Shown here: positions 9,564 through 17,149 of the stretch, piece after piece
How positions within the stretch are numbered: position 1 is the stretch's first letter
Layout: each line of letters starts with the position of its first letter
Origin: a bacterium
GTDB lineage: Bacteria; Sysuimicrobiota; Sysuimicrobiia; Sysuimicrobiales; Humicultoraceae
NCBI GenBank assembly: GCA_031082185.1
Contig: JAVHLI010000002.1
Span: 186,001 to 250,000, forward strand
Direction of reading: 5' to 3'
DNA length: 64,000 nt
Notes under the pieces: generated by a model
Told to the model about the DNA's origin: nothing
Databases searched by the model: none
The model's input: only the letters and a program-made list of their open reading frames with translations
Program-made: the position numbers and the translations under genes

Positions 9564-9574
9564 GGACAGCAGCG

Positions 9575-9603
9575 ATTATACGCGCCTACCGCCGGGCGCG
9601 CAA
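9575..9603 (-). promoter_or_regulatory. Near-consensus promoter of tRNA-Ala
   Basis: TTGCGC (9603-9598) and a perfect TATAAT (9580-9575) are separated by 17 bp. The first tRNA base (9563) is 11 bp beyond the -10 box, so the tRNA starts within a few nucleotides of the expected transcription start. The promoter overlaps the last codons of the membrane-protein gene ending at 9586. Confidence 0.85.
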
Positions 9604-9948
9604 TCGCCGCAGGCCCCACCCGGCGACCGCGCCGGCCCCGCCCGCAGCCCACATCGCCGGCAGCGGCTGCACCAGGATCAGCAGCCCCCACGGCCCCACC
9701 CGGTCAAGCAGCGTTACGGCCCGCACCCAGGTCTCGGGGACGATCAGCAGAGGCAGTGGCGCCAGCACGGCTCCCCACAACCCTCCAAGGATGAAGCCGA
9801 AGACCGCGCCTTCAGCCAGCACTGGCAGGAAGCTCGCGCTCCACCCGACCTGCCGCAAATCCCAGTTGCCGAGCGCCGCCTCGACCGCGTACCCGGTCAG
9901 GTACGCGGCAAGGATAGCCACCGGCAGACGCCGCCAGGAGTCCCTCAC
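9586..9948 (-). CDS. Small integral membrane protein of unknown function
   Basis: A 120-residue protein with about three or four hydrophobic segments (LPVAILAAYLTGYAVEAAL; FLPVLAEGAVFGFILGGLWG; PLPLLIVPETW; GLLILVQPLPAMWAAGG) and an Arg-rich end (RRLRARR). I do not recognise a family. GTG at 9948 is chosen because GGAG lies 6 nt upstream. It follows the SDR gene after 10 bp, so the two are likely co-transcribed. The tRNA-Ala promoter is embedded in its 3' end. Confidence 0.65.
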   Translation of the reverse strand: MRDSWRRLPVAILAAYLTGYAVEAALGNWDLRQVGWSASFLPVLAEGAVFGFILGGLWGAVLAPLPLLIVPETWVRAVTLLDRVGPWGLLILVQPLPAMWAAGGAGAVAGWGLRRLRARR

Positions 9949-9958
9949 AGGAAGCTCC

Positions 9959-10672
9959 TCACAGCCGGATCGAGACCGGCACCACCGGATCTTCAAGCGT
10001 GACCTCGGGGTGCGCCGCTAGGTAGAGCACCAGGTCCGCCACAGCGGCTGTCGAAAGCAGCCGCGCCGGGTCGAAGTCGGGCGTCGCAGCCCAGCGCATC
10101 GGCGTGTCCATGGGCGCGGGCGCCAGACAGGCCACGCGTACCCCTTGCGGCTTGACCTCAAGTGCCAGTGCCCGCGAGAAGCCGATCACGGCCGCCTTGG
10201 CCGCGGTGTACACCGCGACTCTGGGCGCGCCGGTGATGCCGGCCCGCGAGGCCACGTTCACGATCAACCCGCGCCCGGATGCCAGCATCGGGCGCAGCGC
10301 CGCGCGGTTGGCCAGGAAGACCGAGCGCGTGTTCATCGCGAACATGTGCTCCCACTCGACCAGCGTGACCTCTGTAAGCGGCTTGATCAGCGCGGCCCCG
10401 GATGTAACCACCAGCAGGTCGAGCCGCCCGCCCGCCTCCAGCGCGTGCGCCACGATGCGTTCGGCGTCGGCCTCCAGGGACGCATCGGCCACGACCGCGC
10501 TCGCCCGACCGCCAAAGCGGCAGATCTCCCCGGCCACTGCCTCAACCTGGGAAGCCGTGCGTGCCGCCACGACAACCTCGGATCCGGCGCGCGCCAGCGC
10601 CAGGGCTACTTCTCGTCCCAACCCGCGGCCGCCTCCTATGACAACCGCGCACTGCCCTGCAAGATCCATCAT
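9959..10672 (-). CDS. Short-chain dehydrogenase/reductase
   Basis: A 237-residue classical SDR. The nucleotide-binding motif is GGGRGLGREVA (residues ~10-20), then the catalytic Ser in VNVASRAG and the YTAAKAAVIGFSRALA active site (Tyr-xxx-Lys). AAR near the end of strand 2 suggests NADP preference. The substrate cannot be read from sequence; FabG-like reductases and many others share this fold. The ATG at 10672 has GGGAGGG 8 nt upstream; a second ATG follows immediately. The gene is divergent from the thioesterase gene, which could hint at fatty-acid-related work, but that is only inference. Confidence 0.88.
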   Translation of the reverse strand: MMDLAGQCAVVIGGGRGLGREVALALARAGSEVVVAARTASQVEAVAGEICRFGGRASAVVADASLEADAERIVAHALEAGGRLDLLVVTSGAALIKPLTEVTLVEWEHMFAMNTRSVFLANRAALRPMLASGRGLIVNVASRAGITGAPRVAVYTAAKAAVIGFSRALALEVKPQGVRVACLAPAPMDTPMRWAATPDFDPARLLSTAAVADLVLYLAAHPEVTLEDPVVPVSIRL

Positions 10673-10720
10673 GGAGTCTGCCCTCCCATCCACACATTTC
10701 CTATATTCCCTGGAACGCGG

Positions 10721-10749
10721 TTGCACGCCTGCCCGCCGGCCGGTACTGT
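10721..10749 (+). promoter_or_regulatory. Promoter for the acyl-thioesterase gene
   Basis: TTGCAC (10721-10726), a 17-bp spacer and TACTGT (10744-10749) lie 27 bp before the GTG start at 10776. The -10 is a 4-of-6 match, so this is moderate evidence. Confidence 0.45.
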
Positions 10750-10775
10750 GAAGGGGTATTCATGAGGGGTGGCCC

Positions 10776-11525
10776 GTGTCCATCAACGCTCCGGAGTCGT
10801 TCTCGCTCACCTCCCGCATCCGCTACGACGAGTGCGGCGCCGGCGGCGTTGTCCGCGCGTCGGTGTACGTCCGGCTCCTGCAGGAGATGGCTTTCGAGCA
10901 CTCCGCGGCCTGCGGGTATCCGCCGGAGTGGAACATCGCGCGCGGCCTGTTCTGGCTCGCGCGCCGGGTCCGACTCGTTGTGGAGGCACCGGCGCGCCAC
11001 GGCGACGCGCTGGTCTGCACCACCCGGCTGCTGGGCGCCCGGCGCATCCTGGCACGCCGGCTCGGCACGGTGCGCCGAGGGGACAACGACACGCCGGTGG
11101 CCACCGCAGTCGTGGACTGGATTCTGACCCAGAACGGCACCACCCCGGTGCGCATCCCGGAAGATGTGGCCGCCTCCTTCCCGGGCATGGAGCGCACGGT
11201 CGCTCCACTTCCCCTGGAGGAGCCCAGTCCGCCGGCAGGAGTGCCCGAGGCGTCCCTGTGGGTGCGGACCAGCGACGCCGACGCGATGGCCCACGCCAAC
11301 CACCCCGTTTACCTCGACCTGCTCGACGACGCGGTGTTCCGGGCCGGGGGCGGCCAAGCAATCGCAGCCCTCCCACGCACCTACGATCTCCAGTATCACG
11401 CCGCGGCCCCTGTTGGGGCACCGCTGCGCGACCTGGCCTGGGCTGAGAGCAGCACCTGGCACTACCGGCTGGTTACACCCGAAGGCCGCCTAATACTGCA
11501 CGGCCGCCTGGCGACCTCGGCCTAA
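10776..11525 (+). CDS. Acyl-thioesterase with two hotdog domains (FatA/FatB- or YbgC-like)
   Basis: A 249-residue protein with two consecutive hotdog-fold halves. The first starts with SRIRYDECGAGGVVRASVYVRLLQEMAFEHS, like 4-hydroxybenzoyl-CoA/acyl-ACP thioesterases. The second has WVRTSDADAMAHANHPVYLDLLDDA, with the conserved D-x-x-x-H-x-N-x-x-Y pattern. Such tandem hotdog proteins release fatty acids from acyl-ACP or acyl-CoA. GTG at 10776 has GAGGGG 6 nt upstream. The gene is monocistronic-looking, followed by a secreted phosphodiesterase gene 62 bp later. Confidence 0.82.
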   Translation: MSINAPESFSLTSRIRYDECGAGGVVRASVYVRLLQEMAFEHSAACGYPPEWNIARGLFWLARRVRLVVEAPARHGDALVCTTRLLGARRILARRLGTVRRGDNDTPVATAVVDWILTQNGTTPVRIPEDVAASFPGMERTVAPLPLEEPSPPAGVPEASLWVRTSDADAMAHANHPVYLDLLDDAVFRAGGGQAIAALPRTYDLQYHAAAPVGAPLRDLAWAESSTWHYRLVTPEGRLILHGRLATSA

Positions 11526-11587
11526 ACGCGCGCGCCCTCGGGCAGGTCTACTCCCAGGGGACACCTCTCGTTCGAATGGAGCCTGCG

Positions 11588-13114
11588 ATGATCCGTGCAA
11601 CCGCACTGATGCTTGGTCTCTTGCTCGCGGCCGCTCTTCCCCATCCCGAGCGCTCGTCGGCGTCTCCGTTCCAGCACGTCGTGGTGATCGTGATAGACGG
11701 CGCCAGGCCCGACTACCTCGATCTCACGCCGATGCCAAACCTACGACGGCTGATGCGCGACGGCACGGTCTACACCCGCGCTTGGATCGGGCAGATGATC
11801 GCCAACACCCCGCCGGTGCACGCCACCCTGGCCACAGGAACGCTCCCGCGCACCAACGGCGTGGTCGGCTTCGGATGGAAGGACCCCTCCAGCGGGCGGA
11901 TGACCTGGCCCACGTCCATGGAGGCGGTGATGCGCGGCGAGCAGCAGCGAGTGCTGGCCACCTCCGGTGTACCGACGATAGCCGGCATCCTACGGGCCAG
12001 GCGGCCCGGGCTCGTGGCTGCCTCGGTCAGTTCCAGCAAGTACTTTGCCGCGGATGCGATGGGGTTGGAGGCAAACTACATTGTCTTCCGCACCCGGCCG
12101 TCGCGCGCGACCTCTCAGCCCTCGGCCGTGCCTGGACGCGAGCCGCCCCCCGGGGTGCTCGATGTTCCCTCACTGCGCGATCCGCGTAACCCCTCGGACG
12201 CGTGGGCCACCGACGCCGCGCTGGCGCTCTTCCGGGCGGTGCGGCCTCAGGTGCTCCTGCTGAACCTGCCGGCCACGGATGAACAGGGTCACGCCACCGG
12301 CGGCATCGTCGCCCCGGAGATCATGAGTCGAATCGTGCAAATCGCCGACGTCCAGATCGGTCGCCTGCTGCGCGCGTACGAGGACGCGGGCATCCTGGCG
12401 CAGACGCTCTGGGTCGTGACCTCGGATCACGGCATGGTGCCTGGCGAGCGGCTGATTGATGTCGCCCAACTCCGAAGGGCCGCCGCAGAGGCCGGGGCGC
12501 GCCTGATGGGCGGTGGAGGATCCAGCGCAGAGTTCTGGGTTGATGACGCCGGGAAGATCGAGGCGGCCGCCCGGGCCATCGCGGGCGTCGGCCTCCCCGG
12601 CGTCTCCGCCGTCTATCGCAAGGTGCGCGAGGGCGCCGGTTTCGCCTATGTCCCGGTCGAGGCCGGATCCCCCGTCCCTCCGGATCTCGACGCGGCCTAC
12701 CGCTATCTCTTCTCTACCTTTGCCGGCGCCCACGGGCCCGAGATCGCAGTCCCGTACCGCGAGAACACGATCAACCGTGGCGATCAGCCCACCGACCCGA
12801 CGCTGCCGTTTCGCTATCGCGGCTCGCACGGCGGGGTATCGTGGCTGATACAGCACATCCCCCTGGTCATCAGCGGCCCGGGAGTCCGGCGAGGGCTGGT
12901 CACCGACTACCCGGCCCGGGTGGTGGACATAGCGCCCACGATCTTGGCCCTGCTGGGCGCGGTCCCAACCGGTATGGACGGTATCGTGCTGGGCGACGCG
13001 TTTGATGTCCCGCCGGGCGGCTCGCTGGAACTCCAAGAGGCCCAGGCCCGCCGTCTCCGTCCGCTGCAGGACGCCCTGATCTCGGCGTCCCGGCGTGATC
13101 GGGCTGGACGCTAG
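11588..13114 (+). CDS. Secreted type I phosphodiesterase/nucleotide pyrophosphatase-family metalloenzyme
   Basis: A 508-residue alkaline-phosphatase-superfamily protein with a signal peptide (ALMLGLLLAAALPHPERSSA). Metal and nucleophile motifs are VVIVIDGARPDY (Asp), NTPPVHATLATG (nucleophile Thr and neighbours), LNLPATDEQGHATGG (Asp/His), VTSDHGMVPGE (Asp-His) and RGSHGGVSW (His). These are the two-zinc ligands of the NPP/AP fold. The substrate (nucleotide, phospholipid head group or other phosphodiester) cannot be told from sequence. I prefer ATG at 11588, with GGAG 6 nt upstream, over ATG at 11576. Confidence 0.88.
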   Translation: MIRATALMLGLLLAAALPHPERSSASPFQHVVVIVIDGARPDYLDLTPMPNLRRLMRDGTVYTRAWIGQMIANTPPVHATLATGTLPRTNGVVGFGWKDPSSGRMTWPTSMEAVMRGEQQRVLATSGVPTIAGILRARRPGLVAASVSSSKYFAADAMGLEANYIVFRTRPSRATSQPSAVPGREPPPGVLDVPSLRDPRNPSDAWATDAALALFRAVRPQVLLLNLPATDEQGHATGGIVAPEIMSRIVQIADVQIGRLLRAYEDAGILAQTLWVVTSDHGMVPGERLIDVAQLRRAAAEAGARLMGGGGSSAEFWVDDAGKIEAAARAIAGVGLPGVSAVYRKVREGAGFAYVPVEAGSPVPPDLDAAYRYLFSTFAGAHGPEIAVPYRENTINRGDQPTDPTLPFRYRGSHGGVSWLIQHIPLVISGPGVRRGLVTDYPARVVDIAPTILALLGAVPTGMDGIVLGDAFDVPPGGSLELQEAQARRLRPLQDALISASRRDRAGR

Positions 13115-13213
13115 CCTGGGAGCGCAGAAGACAGGCCTAGACTTCCCCTGCCTTGGGAATATCCAGAGCGACGCGTGCCGCAGCGCTCGGCCCGCTGTCA
13201 GGGGGAATACGCA

Positions 13214-13702
13214 ATGGAAAACACGGAGCTGGAACGCCTTCGGGCGCGAATCGAGCACCTGGAGCGCCGGCAGCGGGCCGGCCTGTTGAGATGGTGCTTG
13301 AGCCTGGTGGCAGTTGGTGTGATGGCGTTCGGGGTGCAGCAGGCAGCGTCGCAGAACGAAATCCTCAGGGTGCGCGGCCTGGAGGTCACCGACGCCTCGG
13401 GCATCGTCCGCATCGGGCTCAACGTCCAGCAGGACGGAACCGCGGAGATCCTGCTCGCCGAGGCCGCGGGGCGCGGACGTATGTGGCTCAACGTGCGCCC
13501 CGACGGCACACCTGGTGTCATCATCGCCGATGCCGGCGGTCGCGGCCGCATCTGGTTCGTGGCCTCACCGGACCGGCCTTCAGGCGTGATCCTGTCCGAT
13601 GGGATGGGCAGGGGCCGCGTATGGCTGAACGCCTCCCCGGACGGGTCGCCGGGTCTCGTGCTTGTGGACAACTCCGGAAAGGTCAGGTTCCAGGCGCCCT
13701 AG
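13214..13702 (+). CDS. Membrane-anchored protein with four 23-residue beta repeats
   Basis: A 162-residue protein with a charged helical N-terminus (ENTELERLRARIEHLERRQ, probable short coiled coil) and one membrane segment (about residues 24-45). Four tandem repeats then start at residues 66, 89, 112 and 135, each of the form R-(I/V/M)-W-L-N-x-x-P-D-G-x-P-G-(V/L)-x-(I/L)-x-D-x-x-G-R/K-G. The strict 23-residue period with Asp-Gly turns suggests a small beta-solenoid or beta-propeller-like stack outside the membrane. Related 'DASGKxR...PDGxPGLxL' repeat proteins exist in many bacteria with no defined role. ATG at 13214 has AGGGGG 8 nt upstream. Confidence 0.8.
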   Translation: MENTELERLRARIEHLERRQRAGLLRWCLSLVAVGVMAFGVQQAASQNEILRVRGLEVTDASGIVRIGLNVQQDGTAEILLAEAAGRGRMWLNVRPDGTPGVIIADAGGRGRIWFVASPDRPSGVILSDGMGRGRVWLNASPDGSPGLVLVDNSGKVRFQAP

Positions 13703-13739
13703 CCGGGCCGCAGCGGCAATGCCAGTCCAGGTTGCGGTC

Positions 13740-14513
13740 TCACTTGAGGCTGCCGCGTAGGACGTCGAGCAGCTCCATGCAGACCCTCTTCGTTCGGCCG
13801 TCCTCATCCAGGTTCGGATTCCAACTCGACACCGAGATGGCAACTACCCGGGTGGTGTGAGCCAGGAGAGCGAAAACCTCGGCCAGTTGCGATGCCGCTG
13901 GGCCACCTTGAGCAAGGTAGTTCTGGGCAGGGGCATCCAGCGGGTTCACGACATCGGTGTCGAAGTGAACGTACAGAGGCCCCTCCGGCAGATCTCCCTC
14001 AAGCAATGCTCTGACGTCGCCCACGTGGCGCACGGACGAACGCGCAAGAGCCTCTCGCTCCCCGGGATCTAGATCGCGCGCGTCGGTCAGGACCACCTGC
14101 CGCTCTGGCAGGTTCACCAAGCCCGCGGCTTCCACGAGTCTCTGCTCCCCGCGCCCCACGATCATGGCGAGGGGCATTCCTCCCAGGAATCCGCTTGGAG
14201 TCGTCTCCCAGGTGTTGAAGTCTCCGTGCGCGTCAAACCAGATCAGCGTGGGGTTGGTGCCCGCACGCTGGAGACCGGCCAGTACTGCTATGGCAGAGCA
14301 GCAGTCCCCGGAAATGCTGACTGGTCTCTCACCGCGCCGCACAGCATCGCAAACAAGATCCGAAAGGCCCCTAAGCAGAGGCGACACTGCTGCGATTTGA
14401 TCACCATGACCAATGGGCTGCTTGTTCGCGTCATAGCAGTCCAAGCCCAGCGCTTCCAGCTGAGAATACGCCTCATCCAGGAAGAAGGGGGTGACAATGA
14501 ATCGGTCGGGCAT
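13740..14513 (-). CDS. Arginase/agmatinase-fold (ureohydrolase) protein with altered metal site
   Basis: A 257-residue ureohydrolase-fold protein. The second metal motif WFDAHGDFN (Asp94, His96, Asp98) and the third, HFDTDVVNP (Asp185, Asp187), are intact. The first motif, normally GGDHS, reads SGDCCSA, so the Mn-ligand His is Cys71. Substrate is therefore unclear: arginase, agmatinase, formiminoglutamase and guanidinobutyrase share this fold. The start is uncertain: ATGs at 14543, 14534 and 14513 are in frame. The first would begin 2 nt after the mature end of tRNA-Ile; I chose the last because it fits the domain start. The gene is probably transcribed from the tRNA-Ile promoter. Confidence 0.85.
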   Translation of the reverse strand: MPDRFIVTPFFLDEAYSQLEALGLDCYDANKQPIGHGDQIAAVSPLLRGLSDLVCDAVRRGERPVSISGDCCSAIAVLAGLQRAGTNPTLIWFDAHGDFNTWETTPSGFLGGMPLAMIVGRGEQRLVEAAGLVNLPERQVVLTDARDLDPGEREALARSSVRHVGDVRALLEGDLPEGPLYVHFDTDVVNPLDAPAQNYLAQGGPAASQLAEVFALLAHTTRVVAISVSSWNPNLDEDGRTKRVCMELLDVLRGSLK

Positions 14514-14545
14514 GTGCGGATGGGCTTCTTTCATGGCGGGCATTC

Positions 14546-14622
14546 TGGTGGGCCCTGGTGGACTCGAACCACCGACCTCGCCCTTATCAGGGGCGCGCTC
14601 TCACCACCTGAGCTAAGGGCCC
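14546..14622 (-). tRNA. tRNA-Ile (anticodon GAT)
   Basis: A complete cloverleaf on the minus strand: acceptor GGGCCCT/AGGGCCC, D arm with AGCTCAGGTGGTGAGAGC, anticodon stem CGCCC/GGGCG around CTGATAA (anticodon GAT), variable loop AGGTC, T arm GGTGG-TTCGAGT-CCACC, then A73 and encoded CCA. It is not in an rRNA operon here. Confidence 0.97.
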
Positions 14623-14635
14623 ACGGGCAGCATCG

Positions 14636-14664
14636 AGTATACCCGCCGTCACCAGTTCAGGCAA
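14636..14664 (-). promoter_or_regulatory. Near-consensus promoter of tRNA-Ile
   Basis: TTGCCT (14664-14659) and TATACT (14641-14636) with a 17-bp spacer. The first tRNA base is 14 bp beyond the -10 box. The -35 box overlaps the stop codon region of the M20 gene, as for tRNA-Ala. Confidence 0.82.
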
Positions 14665-15847
14665 CTGCAGGGGGCCCTCCGGCAAACTCCCTTCGCACCT
14701 GCGCGAGCAACTCCGGTCGCGCCATCAGGTCGTACGCCGTCAGCGCCATGGCCTTCGCCGCTGCGAGCATCGCCTCCAGGCCGCGATCCCCAAGTGAGGC
14801 CTCGCGAAACTCCAGGGTGTGCCCAACCATATCCTTCGGGCCGATCGCCACATACGGGTGGATGGACGGGATCGCCTGGCTGAGATCACCCATGTCCGTG
14901 GAGCCCATGCGCGGACGGTCGGGAGGGGTGTCCTCGGGCCATCCCAGGGACTCCAGGTGCCGGCTGAACGCTCCTGCCAGGGCGCGGTTTGGCTTGATTG
15001 CCTCGTAGCCCTTGCGAGATGCGTGCTCCAGGGTCGTCCCAGTGGCCAGGGCGGCCCCCCGGGCGATGTTGATCACGCGTTCCAGCAGCTCGCGGGCGTA
15101 TCCGTCGTCTGTCGCCCGCACCGTGAGCACCGCCTCGGCACGGTCGGGAATGATGTTGGGTGCTGCACCACCGTAGGTGATGATGCCGTGGATCCTGGCA
15201 TCGTCGCGCACCTGCTGACGAAGCAGTCCTATCCCCACGAACGCCTGGATGAGGCCGTCCAGCGCGTTCACGCCTTCGTCAGGGGCGGCAGCGGCATGCG
15301 CCGATCTTCCGGCAAAAGTGACCGCCAGACGGTAGGAAGCCAGGGAGGGCCGGCCTGAGAGGGTGTAGCTTGCCGGATGGAACATCAGGGCCGCGTCCAC
15401 GCCCTGGAAGGCGCCGCGCTGCAGCATGATCACCTTCCCGCCGCCGCCTTCCTCGGCCGGGGTCCCCATCACCGCCACGCGGCCCGGCAGGTGGTGACGG
15501 ACCGCGGCCAGCCCGATGCCGGCTCCCAGCGCCGCCGTACAGATGAGGTTGTGGCCGCACGCGTGCCCTATCTCTGGGAGCGCGTCGTACTCCGCCAGAA
15601 TCGCGACGGTAGGCCCGTGATCTGATCCCGCGATCTCTGCCCGAAACGCGGTTTCCAGATCGGCCACGCCGCGCTGCACGCGGAACCCGTGCCGTTCAAG
15701 CGCCTCGGTCAGCCAGGCGGCCGCCTGCCGCTCCTGAAAAGCGATCTCCGGCGTGGCGTGGATGCGGCGGGCAAGCTCTATCAGTTCGCCTGATGCGGCG
15801 TCAATTGCCGACAGTATCTGTGCGTGCATGAGGTGTGTCGCCTCCAT
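14657..15847 (-). CDS. M20-family metallo-amidohydrolase (AbgB/IAA-amino-acid hydrolase-like)
   Basis: A 396-residue M20D-type peptidase. Metal-site motifs are AILAEYDALPEIGHACGHN (Asp and the Cys-Gly-His-Asn signature), TPAEEGGGGK (Glu-Glu), and MFHPAS. The dimerisation domain insertion (FAGRSAHAAAAPDEGVNALD) is typical of p-aminobenzoyl-glutamate hydrolase subunit B and related N-acyl amino-acid amidohydrolases. It should release an amino acid from an amide-linked conjugate in the cytoplasm. ATG at 15847 has no clear ribosome site; a second ATG at 15829 has GGAGG 11 nt upstream. It follows tyrS after 47 bp. Confidence 0.9.
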   Translation of the reverse strand: MEATHLMHAQILSAIDAASGELIELARRIHATPEIAFQERQAAAWLTEALERHGFRVQRGVADLETAFRAEIAGSDHGPTVAILAEYDALPEIGHACGHNLICTAALGAGIGLAAVRHHLPGRVAVMGTPAEEGGGGKVIMLQRGAFQGVDAALMFHPASYTLSGRPSLASYRLAVTFAGRSAHAAAAPDEGVNALDGLIQAFVGIGLLRQQVRDDARIHGIITYGGAAPNIIPDRAEAVLTVRATDDGYARELLERVINIARGAALATGTTLEHASRKGYEAIKPNRALAGAFSRHLESLGWPEDTPPDRPRMGSTDMGDLSQAIPSIHPYVAIGPKDMVGHTLEFREASLGDRGLEAMLAAAKAMALTAYDLMARPELLAQVRREFAGGPPAVA

Positions 15848-15894
15848 GGGGGATTGAATGAGGCGTTCTGCGCGTGACCGCGGCTGTCCTCCTG

Positions 15895-17112
15895 CTACGC
15901 GATCGTGATGCGCGCGAACCGTCTCCGGCCGACCTGAACGACCAGCCCCTGACGGGCGGGGACGATTGCCTCCACGTCGTGGATCCGGCCGCCGTCAACG
16001 CTGACGCCGCCCTGGCTGATGAGCCGCCGCGCCTCGCTGTTGCTCTCGGCCAGCCCGGTCACCACCAGCAGTCGGATCAGGCGGATCCGCCCATCGGGCG
16101 CCTCATCCGCGGGGACGTACGCTTCCGGGATTTCGTCGGGCAGTTCCTTTCCCACAAAGAGCCGCTCGAACGCGGCCCCGGCGGAGTGGGCCGCTTCCTC
16201 GCCGTGCCAGAGAGCGACGATGGCCCCGGCCAGGCGTCGCTTCGCATCCCGCGGGTGCACGCTTCCGTCCTCCAGCCCTTGGCGAATCGCCGCGACCTCT
16301 TCCATGGGCACGTCCGTAGCGTACTCGAAGTAGTCCGCCATTAGCGCATCGGGAATGGACATCGCCTTGCCGAACATCTCGGAGGACGGCTCGGTTATCC
16401 CAATGGCGTTGCCCAGGGACTTGCTCATCTTCTCGACCCCGTCGAGCCCAGGCAGTAGCGGCGTCAGCACCACAACCTGCGGCGGCTGCCCCACCTCGCG
16501 CTGCAGGTCGCGGCCCATCAGGTTGTTGAACTTCTGGTCGGTGCCTCCCAGTTCAACATCGGCCTCCAGCGCCACCGAGTCGTACGCCTGGCAGATGGGG
16601 TAGAGCAACTCGTGCATGTGGATCGGCACCCCGCTGCGCAACCGGGTGGTGAAGTCGTCGCGCTCTAGGATGCGCGCCACCGTGACGCGCGAGGTCAATC
16701 GGATCACGTCGGCAAACGAAAGCGCGCCCAACCACTGGCTGTTGAACGTGACCCTTGTGCGCGATGGGTCGAGGATCAGGCCGTACTGCTCGCGGTAGGT
16801 CTGGGCGTTGGAGGCGATCTCCTCGGGCGAGAGCATCGGGCGCGACTGCTTCTTGCCCGTGGGGTCACCGATCATCGCGGTGAAGTCGCCGATCACGATG
16901 ATAACCTCGTGGCCCAGATCCTGAAACTGCCGCATCTTGCGCAGCACTATCGCGGTGCCCAGGTGCAGGTCGGGCGCAGAGGGATCGAGACCGAGCTTGA
17001 CCCGAAGCGGGCGGAGGAGGCGCAGCTTGGCCAGGAGATCCTCCTCGGAGATGATCTCGGCACAACCGCGACGCAATCGTAACAGTTGCTCTTCGGGTGA
17101 AAGAAACACCAT
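15895..17112 (-). CDS. tyrS: Tyrosyl-tRNA synthetase
   Basis: A 405-residue class I synthetase. The HIGH motif appears as DLHLG and the KMSKS motif is intact ([10 protein letters not shown]). The GGTDQKFN segment is typical, and the C-terminal S4 RNA-binding domain is visible ([28 protein letters not shown]). The arrangement resembles the TyrRS type found in many Gram-negative bacteria rather than B. subtilis TyrS. GGAGGTAGGAG directly precedes the ATG. The gap to mutS2 is only 37 bp, so there is no room for a T-box leader. Confidence 0.96.
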   Translation of the reverse strand: MVFLSPEEQLLRLRRGCAEIISEEDLLAKLRLLRPLRVKLGLDPSAPDLHLGTAIVLRKMRQFQDLGHEVIIVIGDFTAMIGDPTGKKQSRPMLSPEEIASNAQTYREQYGLILDPSRTRVTFNSQWLGALSFADVIRLTSRVTVARILERDDFTTRLRSGVPIHMHELLYPICQAYDSVALEADVELGGTDQKFNNLMGRDLQREVGQPPQVVVLTPLLPGLDGVEKMSKSLGNAIGITEPSSEMFGKAMSIPDALMADYFEYATDVPMEEVAAIRQGLEDGSVHPRDAKRRLAGAIVALWHGEEAAHSAGAAFERLFVGKELPDEIPEAYVPADEAPDGRIRLIRLLVVTGLAESNSEARRLISQGGVSVDGGRIHDVEAIVPARQGLVVQVGRRRFARITIA

Positions 17113-17149
17113 GCTCCTACCTCCGGAAAACGGGCTGCGATACCTCAGC

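Noticed and set aside
17113-17149. T-box leader for tyrS
   Set aside because: Only 37 bp separate mutS2 and tyrS, with just a ribosome site; no T-box motif is present.
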